Assembly (NCBI RefSeq): GCF_029433855.1
Contig: NZ_JAROAU010000003.1
Location: 1,112,729-1,176,728 of the forward strand
Origin: Candidatus Kosakonia sp. 282A-S69
Lineage (GTDB): Bacteria > Pseudomonadota > Gammaproteobacteria > Enterobacterales > Enterobacteriaceae
Length of the DNA stretch: 64,000 nucleotides
Reading direction: 5' to 3'
In this document: positions 43,468 to 50,654 of the stretch, one piece after another
Layout: each line of letters starts with the position of its first letter
Position numbering within the stretch: the stretch's first letter is position 1
The notes under the pieces: generated by a model
What the model was told of the DNA's origin: nothing
Seen by the model: only the letters and a program-made list of their open reading frames with translations
Database searches by the model: none
Translations under genes and position numbers: made by a program

Positions 43468-44928
43468 TTGAACGTCGTCACCCCCCTTCGCCAGGCCGTC
43501 ATGCGTACCCCCTGGTATAGAAAGCGTAGAAGCTACCGTGTGCTCTTCTGGCGAGAAATCACCCCGCTTGCGGTGCCCATCTTTCTCGAAAACACCTGTG
43601 TGCTGATGATGGGTGTGCTCAGCACCTTCCTCGTGAGCTGGCTGGGCAAAGAGGCGATGGCGGGCGTGGGCCTTGCTGACAGCTTTAACATGGTGGTGAT
43701 GGCCTTCTTTGCCGCTATCGATCTTGGTACTACGGTGGTGGTGGCCTTCAGCCTAGGCAAGCTCGACGCCGAGCGGGCGAGGTCGGCAACGCGGCAATCG
43801 CTGATGATCATGACGCTGTTTGCCATCGTGCTGGCGGCAGTGATCCACTACTTCGGCCGCGAAATTATCGATGTGATTGCCGGGGCGGCGACCCAGCCGG
43901 TGAAAGATCTGGCGCTCACCTACCTTGAGTTGACGGTGCTGAGCTACCCGGCGGCGGCGATTGCGCTGATTGGCAGCGGCGCGCTGCGCGGCGCAGGGAA
44001 TACGAAAATCCCACTGCTGATTAATGGCGGCATGAACATTCTCAATATCATCATCAGTAGCGCGCTGATCTACGGTCTGTTCGGCTGGCAGGGGATGGGC
44101 TTTGCTGGTGCCGGTCTTGGGTTGACCATCTCGCGCTATATCGGCGCGGTGGCGATTATCTGGGTGCTGATGATTGGCTTTAACCCGTCGCTGCGCATCC
44201 CGCTTAAAAGTTATGTCGAGAAGCTTAACTTCAACATCATCTGGGAAGTAATGGGCATCGGTATTCCCGCCAGCATCGAATCAGTACTGTTTAACGGCGG
44301 CAAACTGTTGACGCAGATGTTCGTCGCCGGAATGGGCACCAATGTCATCGCCGGGAACTTTATCGCCTTCTCCGTGGCGGCACTGATTAACCTGCCCGGT
44401 AACGCGCTCGGCTCAGCCTCGACGATCATTACCGGTAAACGCCTCGGCAAAGGGCAGATAGCCCAGGCCGAACGCCAGTTGCGCCATGTGTTCTGGCTAT
44501 CGACGCTGTTACTCACTGCGATTGCCTGGGGAACTGCGCCGTTTGCCGGCTGGTTCGCGGCGTTTTACACCCATGAAGAGGATGTAAAAGAGGTCGTTAA
44601 GGTGCTTTTGTGGCTTAACGCCGCGTTTATGCCAATCTGGGCTGCGTCATGGGTGCTGCCCGCCGGGCTGAAAGGCGCACGTGATGCGCGTTTCGCAATG
44701 TGGGTTTCAATGCTCGGCATGTGGGGCTGTCGCGTCGTGGCAGGTTATACGCTCGGTATTGTGTTAGGGATGGGCGTGATCGGCGTCTGGCTGGGAATGT
44801 TCCTTGACTGGGCGGTGCGCGGCGCGCTCTTCTACTGGCGAATGGTCAGCGGTCGCTGGCTGTGGAAGTATCCGAAGCCGCAGAAAACGCCGACGGAACG
44901 CGCCATTTCTGCGCAAAATGGAGAATAA
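43468..44928 (+). CDS. yeeO: MATE-family exporter YeeO
   Basis: A 486-residue 12-span multidrug and toxic compound extrusion protein with the two MATE halves. Typical segments are REITPLAVPIFLENTCVLMM, GSGALRGAGNTKIPLLING, FVAGMGTNVIAGNFIAFSVA and GSASTIITGKRLGKGQIAQA. E. coli YeeO exports dipeptides and flavins. The start is a TTG with AAGGA upstream; an ATG at 43501 is the alternative. As in E. coli it lies between tRNA-Asn genes. Confidence 0.93.
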   Translation: MNVVTPLRQAVMRTPWYRKRRSYRVLFWREITPLAVPIFLENTCVLMMGVLSTFLVSWLGKEAMAGVGLADSFNMVVMAFFAAIDLGTTVVVAFSLGKLDAERARSATRQSLMIMTLFAIVLAAVIHYFGREIIDVIAGAATQPVKDLALTYLELTVLSYPAAAIALIGSGALRGAGNTKIPLLINGGMNILNIIISSALIYGLFGWQGMGFAGAGLGLTISRYIGAVAIIWVLMIGFNPSLRIPLKSYVEKLNFNIIWEVMGIGIPASIESVLFNGGKLLTQMFVAGMGTNVIAGNFIAFSVAALINLPGNALGSASTIITGKRLGKGQIAQAERQLRHVFWLSTLLLTAIAWGTAPFAGWFAAFYTHEEDVKEVVKVLLWLNAAFMPIWAASWVLPAGLKGARDARFAMWVSMLGMWGCRVVAGYTLGIVLGMGVIGVWLGMFLDWAVRGALFYWRMVSGRWLWKYPKPQKTPTERAISAQNGE

Positions 44929-44961
44929 TTCGGCAAACGCGCCAAAATGTGAAATCAGGCT

Positions 44962-44990
44962 TTGACATGGCGCAGGGGCACCGCTAATAT
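44962..44990 (+). promoter_or_regulatory. Promoter of tRNA-Asn copy 2
   Basis: TTGACA (44962-44967), a 17-bp spacer and TAATAT (44985-44990), followed by a GC-rich discriminator TCGCCCCG, the type under stringent control. Confidence 0.92.
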
Positions 44991-45008
44991 TCGCCCCGTT
45001 CACACGAT

Positions 45009-45084
45009 TCCTCTGTAGTTCAGTCGGTAGAACGGCGGACTGTTAATCCGTATGTCACTGGTTCGAGTCCAGTCAGAGGAGCCA
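45009..45084 (+). tRNA. tRNA-Asn (anticodon GUU), copy 2
   Basis: Same 76-nt sequence as the other copies but on the plus strand, making an inverted pair with copy 1 around yeeO. It includes CCA at 45082-45084. Confidence 0.98.
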
Positions 45085-45092
45085 AATTTAAG

Positions 45093-45117
45093 AAGCCTGC
45101 TTACGAGCAGGCTTTTT
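45093..45117 (+). terminator. Terminator of tRNA-Asn copy 2
   Basis: Stem AAGCCTGCT/AGCAGGCTT with a short loop, then T5, 9 bp after the tRNA. Confidence 0.9.
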
Positions 45118-45147
45118 GCTTTCCGGCTTTCGGAAACCTCACTTACA

Positions 45148-45561
45148 TTACTCAATTTCCTGCTCAGCGTTCCATGCGCCAAGCTGCATCACTGCGATAT
45201 TGTTCTTCTTCCCTTTTTTCACCACGATCGGCAGATCTTTTCTGAGCAGGTGCAGCTGCGCGGGTGTAATCAGTGCTTTTGCCGCGTGTAATTGGGGTGG
45301 ATTATCGAGATGAAAAACGATGTCAACAAAGAGATTGTTGCCATAAAACATGTTCGTTTGCTGCCAGGAAACAATGCGTGTGTTGTGCAGTTTTCCGCGC
45401 CATTTCTCGCGAGTGAGAAACACTTTCATCGTTTTCATTTCCCTGGCGCTTCCCCGGAAAGTATAAAAAATAGCGATGATAAAGACGATGGGCGTAGCAA
45501 TGCAAATCAGAAGAAAGGCCATCTCAAACGCTGACATATTTGTAAGCCAATTTTTAAACAC
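45148..45561 (-). CDS. Small membrane protein of unknown function, paralogue A
   Basis: A 137-residue protein with one N-terminal membrane span (about residues 14-34, FLLICIATPIVFIIAIFY), a basic juxtamembrane stretch and a soluble domain containing GKLHNTRIVSWQQTNMF, DIVFHLD and LHLLRKDLPIVVKKGKKN. Start GTG 45561 has AAGGA 8 bp upstream; ATG 45537 is the alternative. The next upstream gene product is a clear paralogue, sharing LPIVVKKGK, AKAL and FYxN. The strand pattern (G-x-L-x-T-x-I ... V-D-x-x-F ... P-x-V-V) resembles the DUF3592-type small beta domain, but that is only inference. Confidence 0.75.
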   Translation of the reverse strand: MFKNWLTNMSAFEMAFLLICIATPIVFIIAIFYTFRGSAREMKTMKVFLTREKWRGKLHNTRIVSWQQTNMFYGNNLFVDIVFHLDNPPQLHAAKALITPAQLHLLRKDLPIVVKKGKKNNIAVMQLGAWNAEQEIE

Positions 45562-45595
45562 CGCTATTCCTTTTAAAATGCTTATTTACCCAATG

Positions 45596-46003
45596 TTAAC
45601 CAGCATTCTCACGCTCACCGATCTGCATCATTGCAGTGAGTTTCCATTTGCCTTTTTTCACTACGATCGGCAACCCGCGCCGCAAAACATGTAGCTGGAG
45701 TGGAGAGAGCAGAGCCTTGGCGTAATGGCGAGTAGGTGATGGGCCAAGATAAAAAAAGAGATCGACGAACTGCCCATTTTCATAGAATGTGTTGGTCTCT
45801 TTCCAGGATTCAATCTGCGTAGAGTGAAGCTCACCAGGCCAACGGTGACGTGTAAGGTAGATAGTGCCAGCGAGAATGCTGGTCGACCTGCCTTTAAAAC
45901 CAAAACAGATCCACCAGCAAAAGAGTAGTGTGACGGAAATGCTCACCAGGATGCTCATCCACTCAACAGGCTTCAGGTTGGCGAAAAAATGTTGCCTTCC
46001 CAT
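45596..46003 (-). CDS. Small membrane protein of unknown function, paralogue B
   Basis: A 135-residue protein with one membrane span (about residues 15-35, SILVSISVTLLFCWWICFGF) followed by a soluble domain GELHSTQIESWKETNTFY, FVDLFFYLG and LHVLRRGLPIVVKKGKWK. More than half of the domain residues match paralogue A. ATG 46003 lies 13 bp after the stop of the upstream gene, with GAGG before it; a TTG at 46045 would overlap that gene. The three genes look like one operon on the minus strand. Confidence 0.75.
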   Translation of the reverse strand: MGRQHFFANLKPVEWMSILVSISVTLLFCWWICFGFKGRSTSILAGTIYLTRHRWPGELHSTQIESWKETNTFYENGQFVDLFFYLGPSPTRHYAKALLSPLQLHVLRRGLPIVVKKGKWKLTAMMQIGERENAG

Positions 46004-46016
46004 TAGCCTCGTTGCT

Positions 46017-46274
46017 TCAGTTTTTGCAATTACCCAGTACGACAAGTTTCGTCGGCTCCTCTTCTAAATAGCGTATCGTCACACTCTTCCCTGGCTTGAA
46101 CTCATCGAGATGAAGCATACGCACGAAAATCTCGCGCTGGGTGAGCCTAACATGATTATCAGCACTAAATTCAAGCGTGATATTAAGATGCAACACACCC
46201 TCAATACTTTGGTTTTTATTCTGCTCGGTATGTGTGATCAGCGCGGTGGTCTCTTTACCTCTCTTTCTTATCAT
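46017..46274 (-). CDS. Small soluble protein related to paralogues A and B, possibly a 3' fragment
   Basis: An 85-residue protein with GKETTALITHTEQNKN, a strand GVLHLNITLEF and the ending FKPGKSVTIRYLEEEPTKL, the same strand order as the C-terminal domain of its two neighbours but without a membrane span. ATG 46274 has an excellent GGGAGG 5 bp upstream. The preceding in-frame codons (eight codons, then TGA at 46301-46299) connect it to a membrane-span peptide, so this may be the soluble half of a gene broken by one stop, or a genuinely separate cistron. Confidence 0.65.
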   Translation of the reverse strand: MIRKRGKETTALITHTEQNKNQSIEGVLHLNITLEFSADNHVRLTQREIFVRMLHLDEFKPGKSVTIRYLEEEPTKLVVLGNCKN

Positions 46275-46298
46275 TTCTTCCTCCCGCCCGCTGATTAC

Positions 46299-46379
46299 TC
46301 AATTGCGTACGCCAATAAAGATAATCACAACAGAAAATATCAAAAAGCAAATGACCAAGCAGAATCCTATCGTTGCCAT
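46299..46379 (-). other. 26-codon membrane-span peptide in frame with the gene at 46017-46274
   Basis: ATG 46379 opens a 26-codon frame, nearly all hydrophobic (GFCLVICFLIFSVVIIFIG), ending VRN and TGA. The TGA is in frame with, and eight codons before, the ATG of the 85-residue protein. Joined, they would give the membrane-span-plus-domain layout of paralogues A and B. The ribosome-binding site is weak. Confidence 0.45.
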
Positions 46380-46484
46380 ATTTATCCGCTTAATAAAATT
46401 TTTATGTACTGGTGGGGGGATATCTATCCAAACTTAATCAGTTGCCTGGTCATTTATCCCTCTGTCGAGGGACTCATAGCGCCT

Positions 46485-46512
46485 CTCACCGCCAGCCGAA
46501 ACCGGCGGTGAG
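46485..46512 (-). terminator. Hairpin after amn, possible terminator
   Basis: A perfect 9-bp stem CTCACCGCC/GGCGGTGAG 10 bp past the amn stop on the minus strand. There is no T-run, so intrinsic termination is uncertain. Confidence 0.45.
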
Positions 46513-46522
46513 GGAGGCAGGC

Positions 46523-47977
46523 TTAACGGAAGGGGGGTTCGTTGAAGGTACGCAGCTTGCGCGAATGAAGACGATCGCCCTCGGCGCGCAGTAGATCGAT
46601 GGCGCGAATACCGATTTGCAGATGCTCGGAAATCGCTCCTTCATAGAAGCGGTTCGCCTGGCCGGGCAGCTTGATCTCGCCGTGGAGCGGCTTGTCCGAG
46701 ACGCAGAGCAGCGTACCGTAGGGCACGCGGAAGCGATAACCCTGCGCGGCGATGGTAGCGCTCTCCATATCAATTGCCACCGCGCGGCTCAGGTTAAAGC
46801 GCAGCGCTGAAGCGGAGTAGCGCAGCTCCCAGTTGCGATCGTCGGTGGTAACCACCGTACCGGTGCGCAGGCGCTGTTTCACCTCTTCGCCGGGCATCTC
46901 GCTCACCTCTTTGGTGGCGTCATACAGCGCACGCTGCACTTCGGCGATGCTCGGAATCGGGATATCCGGCGGCAGAACCGCATCAAGGACATGATCATCA
47001 CGCAGGTAGGCGTGCGCCAGTACATAATCGCCAATCTGCTGGCTCTCGCGCAGGCCGCCGCAGTGACCAATCATCAGCCAGGCATCCGGGCGCAGCACCG
47101 CCAGATGATCGCAGATGGTTTTCGCATTCGACGGGCCAACGCCAATATTGATAAGCGTAATGCCCTGGCCGTCCGCAGTGACCAGATGCCAGGCGGGCAT
47201 TTGATGTTTTTTCCACGCCAGATCGGAGATCGCCTGTTCCGGTGCTTCGGTATCGGCGGTGATCCAGTGGCCGCCCGCGCAGGAGAGGGCGATATAGGGG
47301 CTATCGGGATCGAGGATCTGGCTGCAACCCCAGCGCACAAATTCATCCACATAGCGGGTGTAGTTAGTAAACAGCACAAACGGCTGGAAGTGCTCGACCG
47401 GCGTACCGGTGTAGTGGCGCAGGCGCGCCAGCGAGAAGTCGACGCGGCGGGCGTCGAAGTGCGACAGCGGGTAGAGCTCGGTCGGGTGGAACAGGCCATC
47501 TGCCGTCTCATCACCAATCTGCGCCAGCTCGGTGGTCGGGAAAAAGCGTGTCAGGCCAGCGCTCATTGAGCGATCCAGCGTCAGCTCTGAACCGTCTATC
47601 ACATAGGGATAAGGAATTTCGTGGGCCGACAGGCCAACCTCGATCTGCGCACCATAATCCTGACACAGCAGCGTGAGCTGTTCGATGAGATAGGCGCGAA
47701 ACAGCGACGGGCGGGTAACGGTGGTGGAGTAGCTTCCCGCATGGGTAAAACGCGCATAGGCGCGGGTTTTTGATGGTTTACTCGCACTGCCGTTCCAGCT
47801 CACCGACAACTGCGGGTAGACGAAGAGCCCTTTTTCACGCGCCTCTGCGTCCGGAAGTTCACCTTTCTCAATATAGACACCAATCGCCTCGCGAAGGGCA
47901 TTGACGGAGCGGTCATACAGCGCTTCCAGCTGATCGAGCGCCTGTTCCGGGGTCAGATTTGCACCCTCGTTGGTCAT
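46523..47977 (-). CDS. amn: AMP nucleosidase
   Basis: A 484-residue enzyme hydrolysing AMP to adenine and ribose 5-phosphate. The N-terminal AMP-binding regulatory domain has QLEALYDRSVNALREAI and LIEQLTLL; the C-terminal nucleoside-phosphorylase-like domain has LINIGVGPSNAKTICDHL, MIGHCGGLRESQQIGDYV and AVAIDMESATIAAQGYRFRV. AAGGAG precedes the ATG. In E. coli it is under PhoB; I did not find a convincing Pho box here. Confidence 0.96.
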   Translation of the reverse strand: MTNEGANLTPEQALDQLEALYDRSVNALREAIGVYIEKGELPDAEAREKGLFVYPQLSVSWNGSASKPSKTRAYARFTHAGSYSTTVTRPSLFRAYLIEQLTLLCQDYGAQIEVGLSAHEIPYPYVIDGSELTLDRSMSAGLTRFFPTTELAQIGDETADGLFHPTELYPLSHFDARRVDFSLARLRHYTGTPVEHFQPFVLFTNYTRYVDEFVRWGCSQILDPDSPYIALSCAGGHWITADTEAPEQAISDLAWKKHQMPAWHLVTADGQGITLINIGVGPSNAKTICDHLAVLRPDAWLMIGHCGGLRESQQIGDYVLAHAYLRDDHVLDAVLPPDIPIPSIAEVQRALYDATKEVSEMPGEEVKQRLRTGTVVTTDDRNWELRYSASALRFNLSRAVAIDMESATIAAQGYRFRVPYGTLLCVSDKPLHGEIKLPGQANRFYEGAISEHLQIGIRAIDLLRAEGDRLHSRKLRTFNEPPFR

Positions 47978-48107
47978 TTTTATCTCCTTATCTGCGTTAC
48001 GGCTCTACCGATAATATGTCACGACTTTGTGAAACGAAAGTTGCCGACCAGTGATTCGGAGGAAACGGGGGAAAAGATCCGGCACGCCAGCGCGCGCCGG
48101 AAGCGGG

Positions 48108-49085
48108 TTATGCGTGGATGTTGACCAGCGTACGGCCATGTATGTTGTTATTGAGGAACTCAGCGGCCGTGGCGGAAACCTGTTCAAGCGCAATCTCAGT
48201 TGCAGCCTGCTGGTAATAGCTCTCCGGCAGCGTGCTCGCCAGCTTCTCCCAGACGGCGCTGCGCTTTTCAGCAGGCACCATCACCGAGTCAACGCCCTGC
48301 AGACGCACATTGCGCAGAATAAATGGCATTACGCTGGTAGGGAGATCGAAACCGCCCGCCAGACCGCAGGCCGCCACGCAGCCACCATAGTTGGTCTGCG
48401 CCAGCACTTTTGCCAGCACCTTGCTGCCGACCGTATCGACCGCGCCAGCCCAGAGCTGTTTCTCCAGCGGGCGCGTCTCGTCAAACTCACTTCTTGGCAG
48501 GATCTGATCCGCACCCAGATGGCGCAGAAACGCATGGGTCGATTCGCGCCCGGTCACCGCTGCAACGTGGTAGCCCAGCGCTTTCAGCAGCACCACCGCC
48601 GTGCTGCCGACGCCACCGCTGGCACCGGTAACCAGCACCGTGCCATCCTGCGGTTTCACGCCCGCTTCTTGCAGGGCGTTAACGCAGAGCATGGCGGTAA
48701 AACCGGCAGTACCGATAATCATCGCATTGCGTGCGCTCAGGCTTTGCGGCAGCGGCACCAGCCAGTCGCCCTTTACGCAGGCCTGGGTTGCCAGGCCGCC
48801 CCAGTGGTTCTCCCCCACGCCCCAGCCGGTGAGGATCACCGCCTGGCCTGGCGTGTAGCGCGCATCGCGGCTTTCACTGACGCGACCAGCGAAATCGATG
48901 CCCGGCACCATCGGGAACTGGCGCACGATTTTGCCTTTGCCGGTGATCGCCAGCGCATCTTTGTAGTTGAGGCAGGACCAGTCTATATCGACTTTCACTT
49001 CGCCCTCGGCAAGATCCGGCAGGGCGATCTCCTGCACCGCGGCGAGGGTCTGTTTCTCATGTTGTTCCAGAACTAATGCTTTCAT
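48108..49085 (-). CDS. acuI: Acrylyl-CoA reductase AcuI (YhdH family)
   Basis: A 325-residue zinc-independent medium-chain dehydrogenase/reductase. It starts MKALVLEQHEKQT, has WSCLNYKDALAITGKG, VPGIDFAGRV and the NADPH loop VTGASGGVGSTAVVLLKALG. AcuI reduces acryloyl-CoA to propionyl-CoA and protects against acrylate. ATG 49085 overlaps the stop of the upstream TetR gene (ATGA), so regulator and enzyme form one operon. Confidence 0.93.
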   Translation of the reverse strand: MKALVLEQHEKQTLAAVQEIALPDLAEGEVKVDIDWSCLNYKDALAITGKGKIVRQFPMVPGIDFAGRVSESRDARYTPGQAVILTGWGVGENHWGGLATQACVKGDWLVPLPQSLSARNAMIIGTAGFTAMLCVNALQEAGVKPQDGTVLVTGASGGVGSTAVVLLKALGYHVAAVTGRESTHAFLRHLGADQILPRSEFDETRPLEKQLWAGAVDTVGSKVLAKVLAQTNYGGCVAACGLAGGFDLPTSVMPFILRNVRLQGVDSVMVPAEKRSAVWEKLASTLPESYYQQAATEIALEQVSATAAEFLNNNIHGRTLVNIHA

Positions 49086-49786
49086 AACTGCGTTTTCCTC
49101 GTCATGAGGGGTGGATTTCGGCGTAATGCCGGCTCTGCAGGTGTTATTTGAATATGTTGGCGGAAGAAGGCCCAGAAGTGGTCGAGCGGCTCTGCGCTGC
49201 GAAAGAGTTTGGCGCGCATCACCGCGCCCTCCCAGCCGGACCAGAAGAGGCTGGCCAGCGCCTCGGGCGATGCGTCCTGCGACAGCTCGCCACAGGCTTG
49301 CGCCTCGCGCAGACACGCTGCCACGCGCTTCTCCCAGTCGCGCAAAATGGTTTTCAACTGCTCTGGAAAGGCGTCGGGTAACAGCGGCGTCTCCTGCAAC
49401 AGGTTACCGACCAGGCATCCGCGGCGGAAATCATACTTCGCCATCCCTTCCCCGGCGTGGTGCACAAAGGCATCCAGCCGCTGTAAAGGCGTCAGTGATG
49501 CAGTGAGCAGGAAAGCGTCGAGCTTATGGGCGAAGAAAGCGCCGTAGGCGTCAAGCACCGCCATGCCGAACGCCTCCTTGCTCGTAAAGCAGTGGTAAAA
49601 CGAACCCTTAGTTACAGCGATGTTTTTGATTACCGCCTCGATCCCGGCAGCGAGATAGCCGGTCTCTGTCAGCACTTCAAGACCTGAACGGATCAGCGCC
49701 TGGCGGGTGTCGGTAAAGTCGCGTGCCTTTTGCGGCGGGCGGCCACGACGCGGCTTTTGCGTCAGTCTGTTATCGCCATCCATCAT
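49082..49786 (-). CDS. acuR: TetR-family regulator, AcuR-like
   Basis: A 234-residue repressor. The N-terminal helix-turn-helix is TRQALIRSGLEVLTETGYLA, then VIKNIAVTKGSFYHCFTSKEAF; the variable ligand domain has FRRGCLVGNLLQE with a cysteine. Its coupling to acuI (4-bp overlap) and the palindrome just upstream of its start make it the likely autoregulator of an acrylate-responsive operon, as AcuR is in Rhodobacter. Two adjacent ATG codons (49786, 49783) are possible starts. Confidence 0.85.
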   Translation of the reverse strand: MMDGDNRLTQKPRRGRPPQKARDFTDTRQALIRSGLEVLTETGYLAAGIEAVIKNIAVTKGSFYHCFTSKEAFGMAVLDAYGAFFAHKLDAFLLTASLTPLQRLDAFVHHAGEGMAKYDFRRGCLVGNLLQETPLLPDAFPEQLKTILRDWEKRVAACLREAQACGELSQDASPEALASLFWSGWEGAVMRAKLFRSAEPLDHFWAFFRQHIQITPAEPALRRNPPLMTRKTQL

Positions 49787-49787
49787 T

Positions 49788-49809
49788 TAGACCGATTGGT
49801 TTTAATCGG
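49788..49809. promoter_or_regulatory. Operator palindrome upstream of acuR-acuI
   Basis: TAGACCGATTGGTTTTAATC starts this site; it contains the inverted repeat CCGATT-N6-AATCGG (49792-49809) and a TAGACC-N4-GGT half like the NemR box. It abuts the acuR start codon, the place for a TetR-family autorepressor site. Confidence 0.65.
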
Positions 49810-49886
49810 CTTAAGGCTACGCCGGACGTGAGAGAGAGGCAAGGGAGAGGGGAGAGAAAAATGCCCGCACAAGGCGGGCAACTCCG

Positions 49887-50075
49887 TCAGGCAGTCGTAT
49901 TAATGTTACGACCAATAGCCGGATTAGAAGGCAACTGCGGGATCTGTTTGATCAGATCCGTTGCAATAGCTTGTTGCGAATCCAGCGCCTTTTTCAGCAC
50001 CAGGGTGTTCACCTGGTTATCGAGCTGATAAGAATCAAGGCTGCTGGCTAATGATGCGATCTGAATTGGGTCCAT
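49887..50075 (-). CDS. YjfB-family small protein
   Basis: A 62-residue protein starting MDPIQIASLASSLDSYQLDN with KKALDSQQAIATDLIKQIPQ, the layout of the YjfB putative motility protein family (short, helical, often near flagellar genes; function not known). ATG 50075 has AAGGA 8 bp upstream; two earlier in-frame ATG codons have no site. No flagellar genes are near it here. Confidence 0.8.
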   Translation of the reverse strand: MDPIQIASLASSLDSYQLDNQVNTLVLKKALDSQQAIATDLIKQIPQLPSNPAIGRNINTTA

Positions 50076-50207
50076 GTCGATCATCCTTTTGTTGTCGAGC
50101 AACATCGCTCAGCGCGGCGAAATTAACGCCACACCAGGTTATCGGCAATGATGACAGAAACATTAGAAGGGAGCAGTAAGCAGATGCATTCCGGTGGAAA
50201 AGCAAAA

Positions 50208-50230
50208 AGCCCGCTAAAAAGCGGGCTTTT
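50208..50230 (-). terminator. Terminator of tRNA-Asn copy 3
   Basis: Stem AGCCCGC/GCGGGCT around a 6-nt loop, with T5 after it on the minus strand (A5 at 50204-50208). Confidence 0.9.
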
Positions 50231-50237
50231 CTAAATT

Positions 50238-50313
50238 TGGCTCCTCTGACTGGACTCGAACCAGTGACATACGGATTAACAGTCCGCCGTTCTACCGACT
50301 GAACTACAGAGGA
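50238..50313 (-). tRNA. tRNA-Asn (anticodon GUU), copy 3
   Basis: Identical 76-nt tRNA-Asn on the minus strand with encoded CCA. Confidence 0.98.
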
Positions 50314-50331
50314 ATCGTGTGAACGGGGCGC

Positions 50332-50360
50332 ATATTATCGATGACCATCGGGCTTGTCAA
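50332..50360 (-). promoter_or_regulatory. Promoter of tRNA-Asn copy 3
   Basis: On the minus strand TTGACA (50360-50355), 17-bp spacer, TAATAT (50337-50332), then GCGCCCCGTTCACACGATT, the discriminator shared with copies 2 and 4. Confidence 0.92.
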
Positions 50361-50448
50361 AGGGTGGATTGCAATGAGATGACCGTTTGCTGACAAATTG
50401 GACAATCTGCTCATCCCGCGCCCGTTTGCGCCGCTTTTAGCCCTGTTT

Positions 50449-50465
50449 TGCACCGTACTGGTGCA
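50449..50465. promoter_or_regulatory. NtrC-binding site upstream of nac
   Basis: TGCACCGTACTGGTGCA is a perfect inverted repeat (TGCACC-N5-GGTGCA), the consensus NtrC enhancer. It lies about 120 bp upstream of the nac sigma-54 promoter, the normal distance. Confidence 0.93.
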
Positions 50466-50581
50466 AATTACCCCTTATGGGGCATAAGCAAACCGCTGTT
50501 TTAAGCTGCATTTCTCACGCAATGATTAGAAAGGCTTATTATCCAGCCGCTTAACACTCCTTTTATTCATCTCAGGAAATG

Positions 50582-50597
50582 TGGCAAGCATATTGCA
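50582..50597 (+). promoter_or_regulatory. Sigma-54 promoter of nac
   Basis: TGGCAAGCATATTGCA fits the -24/-12 consensus TGGCAC-N5-TTGCA with the exact GG-N10-GC spacing, about 58 bp before the nac ATG. Confidence 0.94.
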
Positions 50598-50654
50598 ACT
50601 CCTCCTGCATCATCACTCTTCGCGTTGGCATGGGTAATCCTTACAGGAGGCAAA

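Noticed and set aside
46110-46511. Plus-strand frames overlapping the small membrane-protein operon
   Set aside because: They are complements of the minus-strand genes, start without ribosome-binding sites, and encode no coherent product.
47978-48050. Possible Pho box upstream of amn
   Set aside because: TGTCACGACTTTGTGAAAC has an 11-bp repeat feel but lies in the opposite orientation and matches the PhoB repeat poorly.
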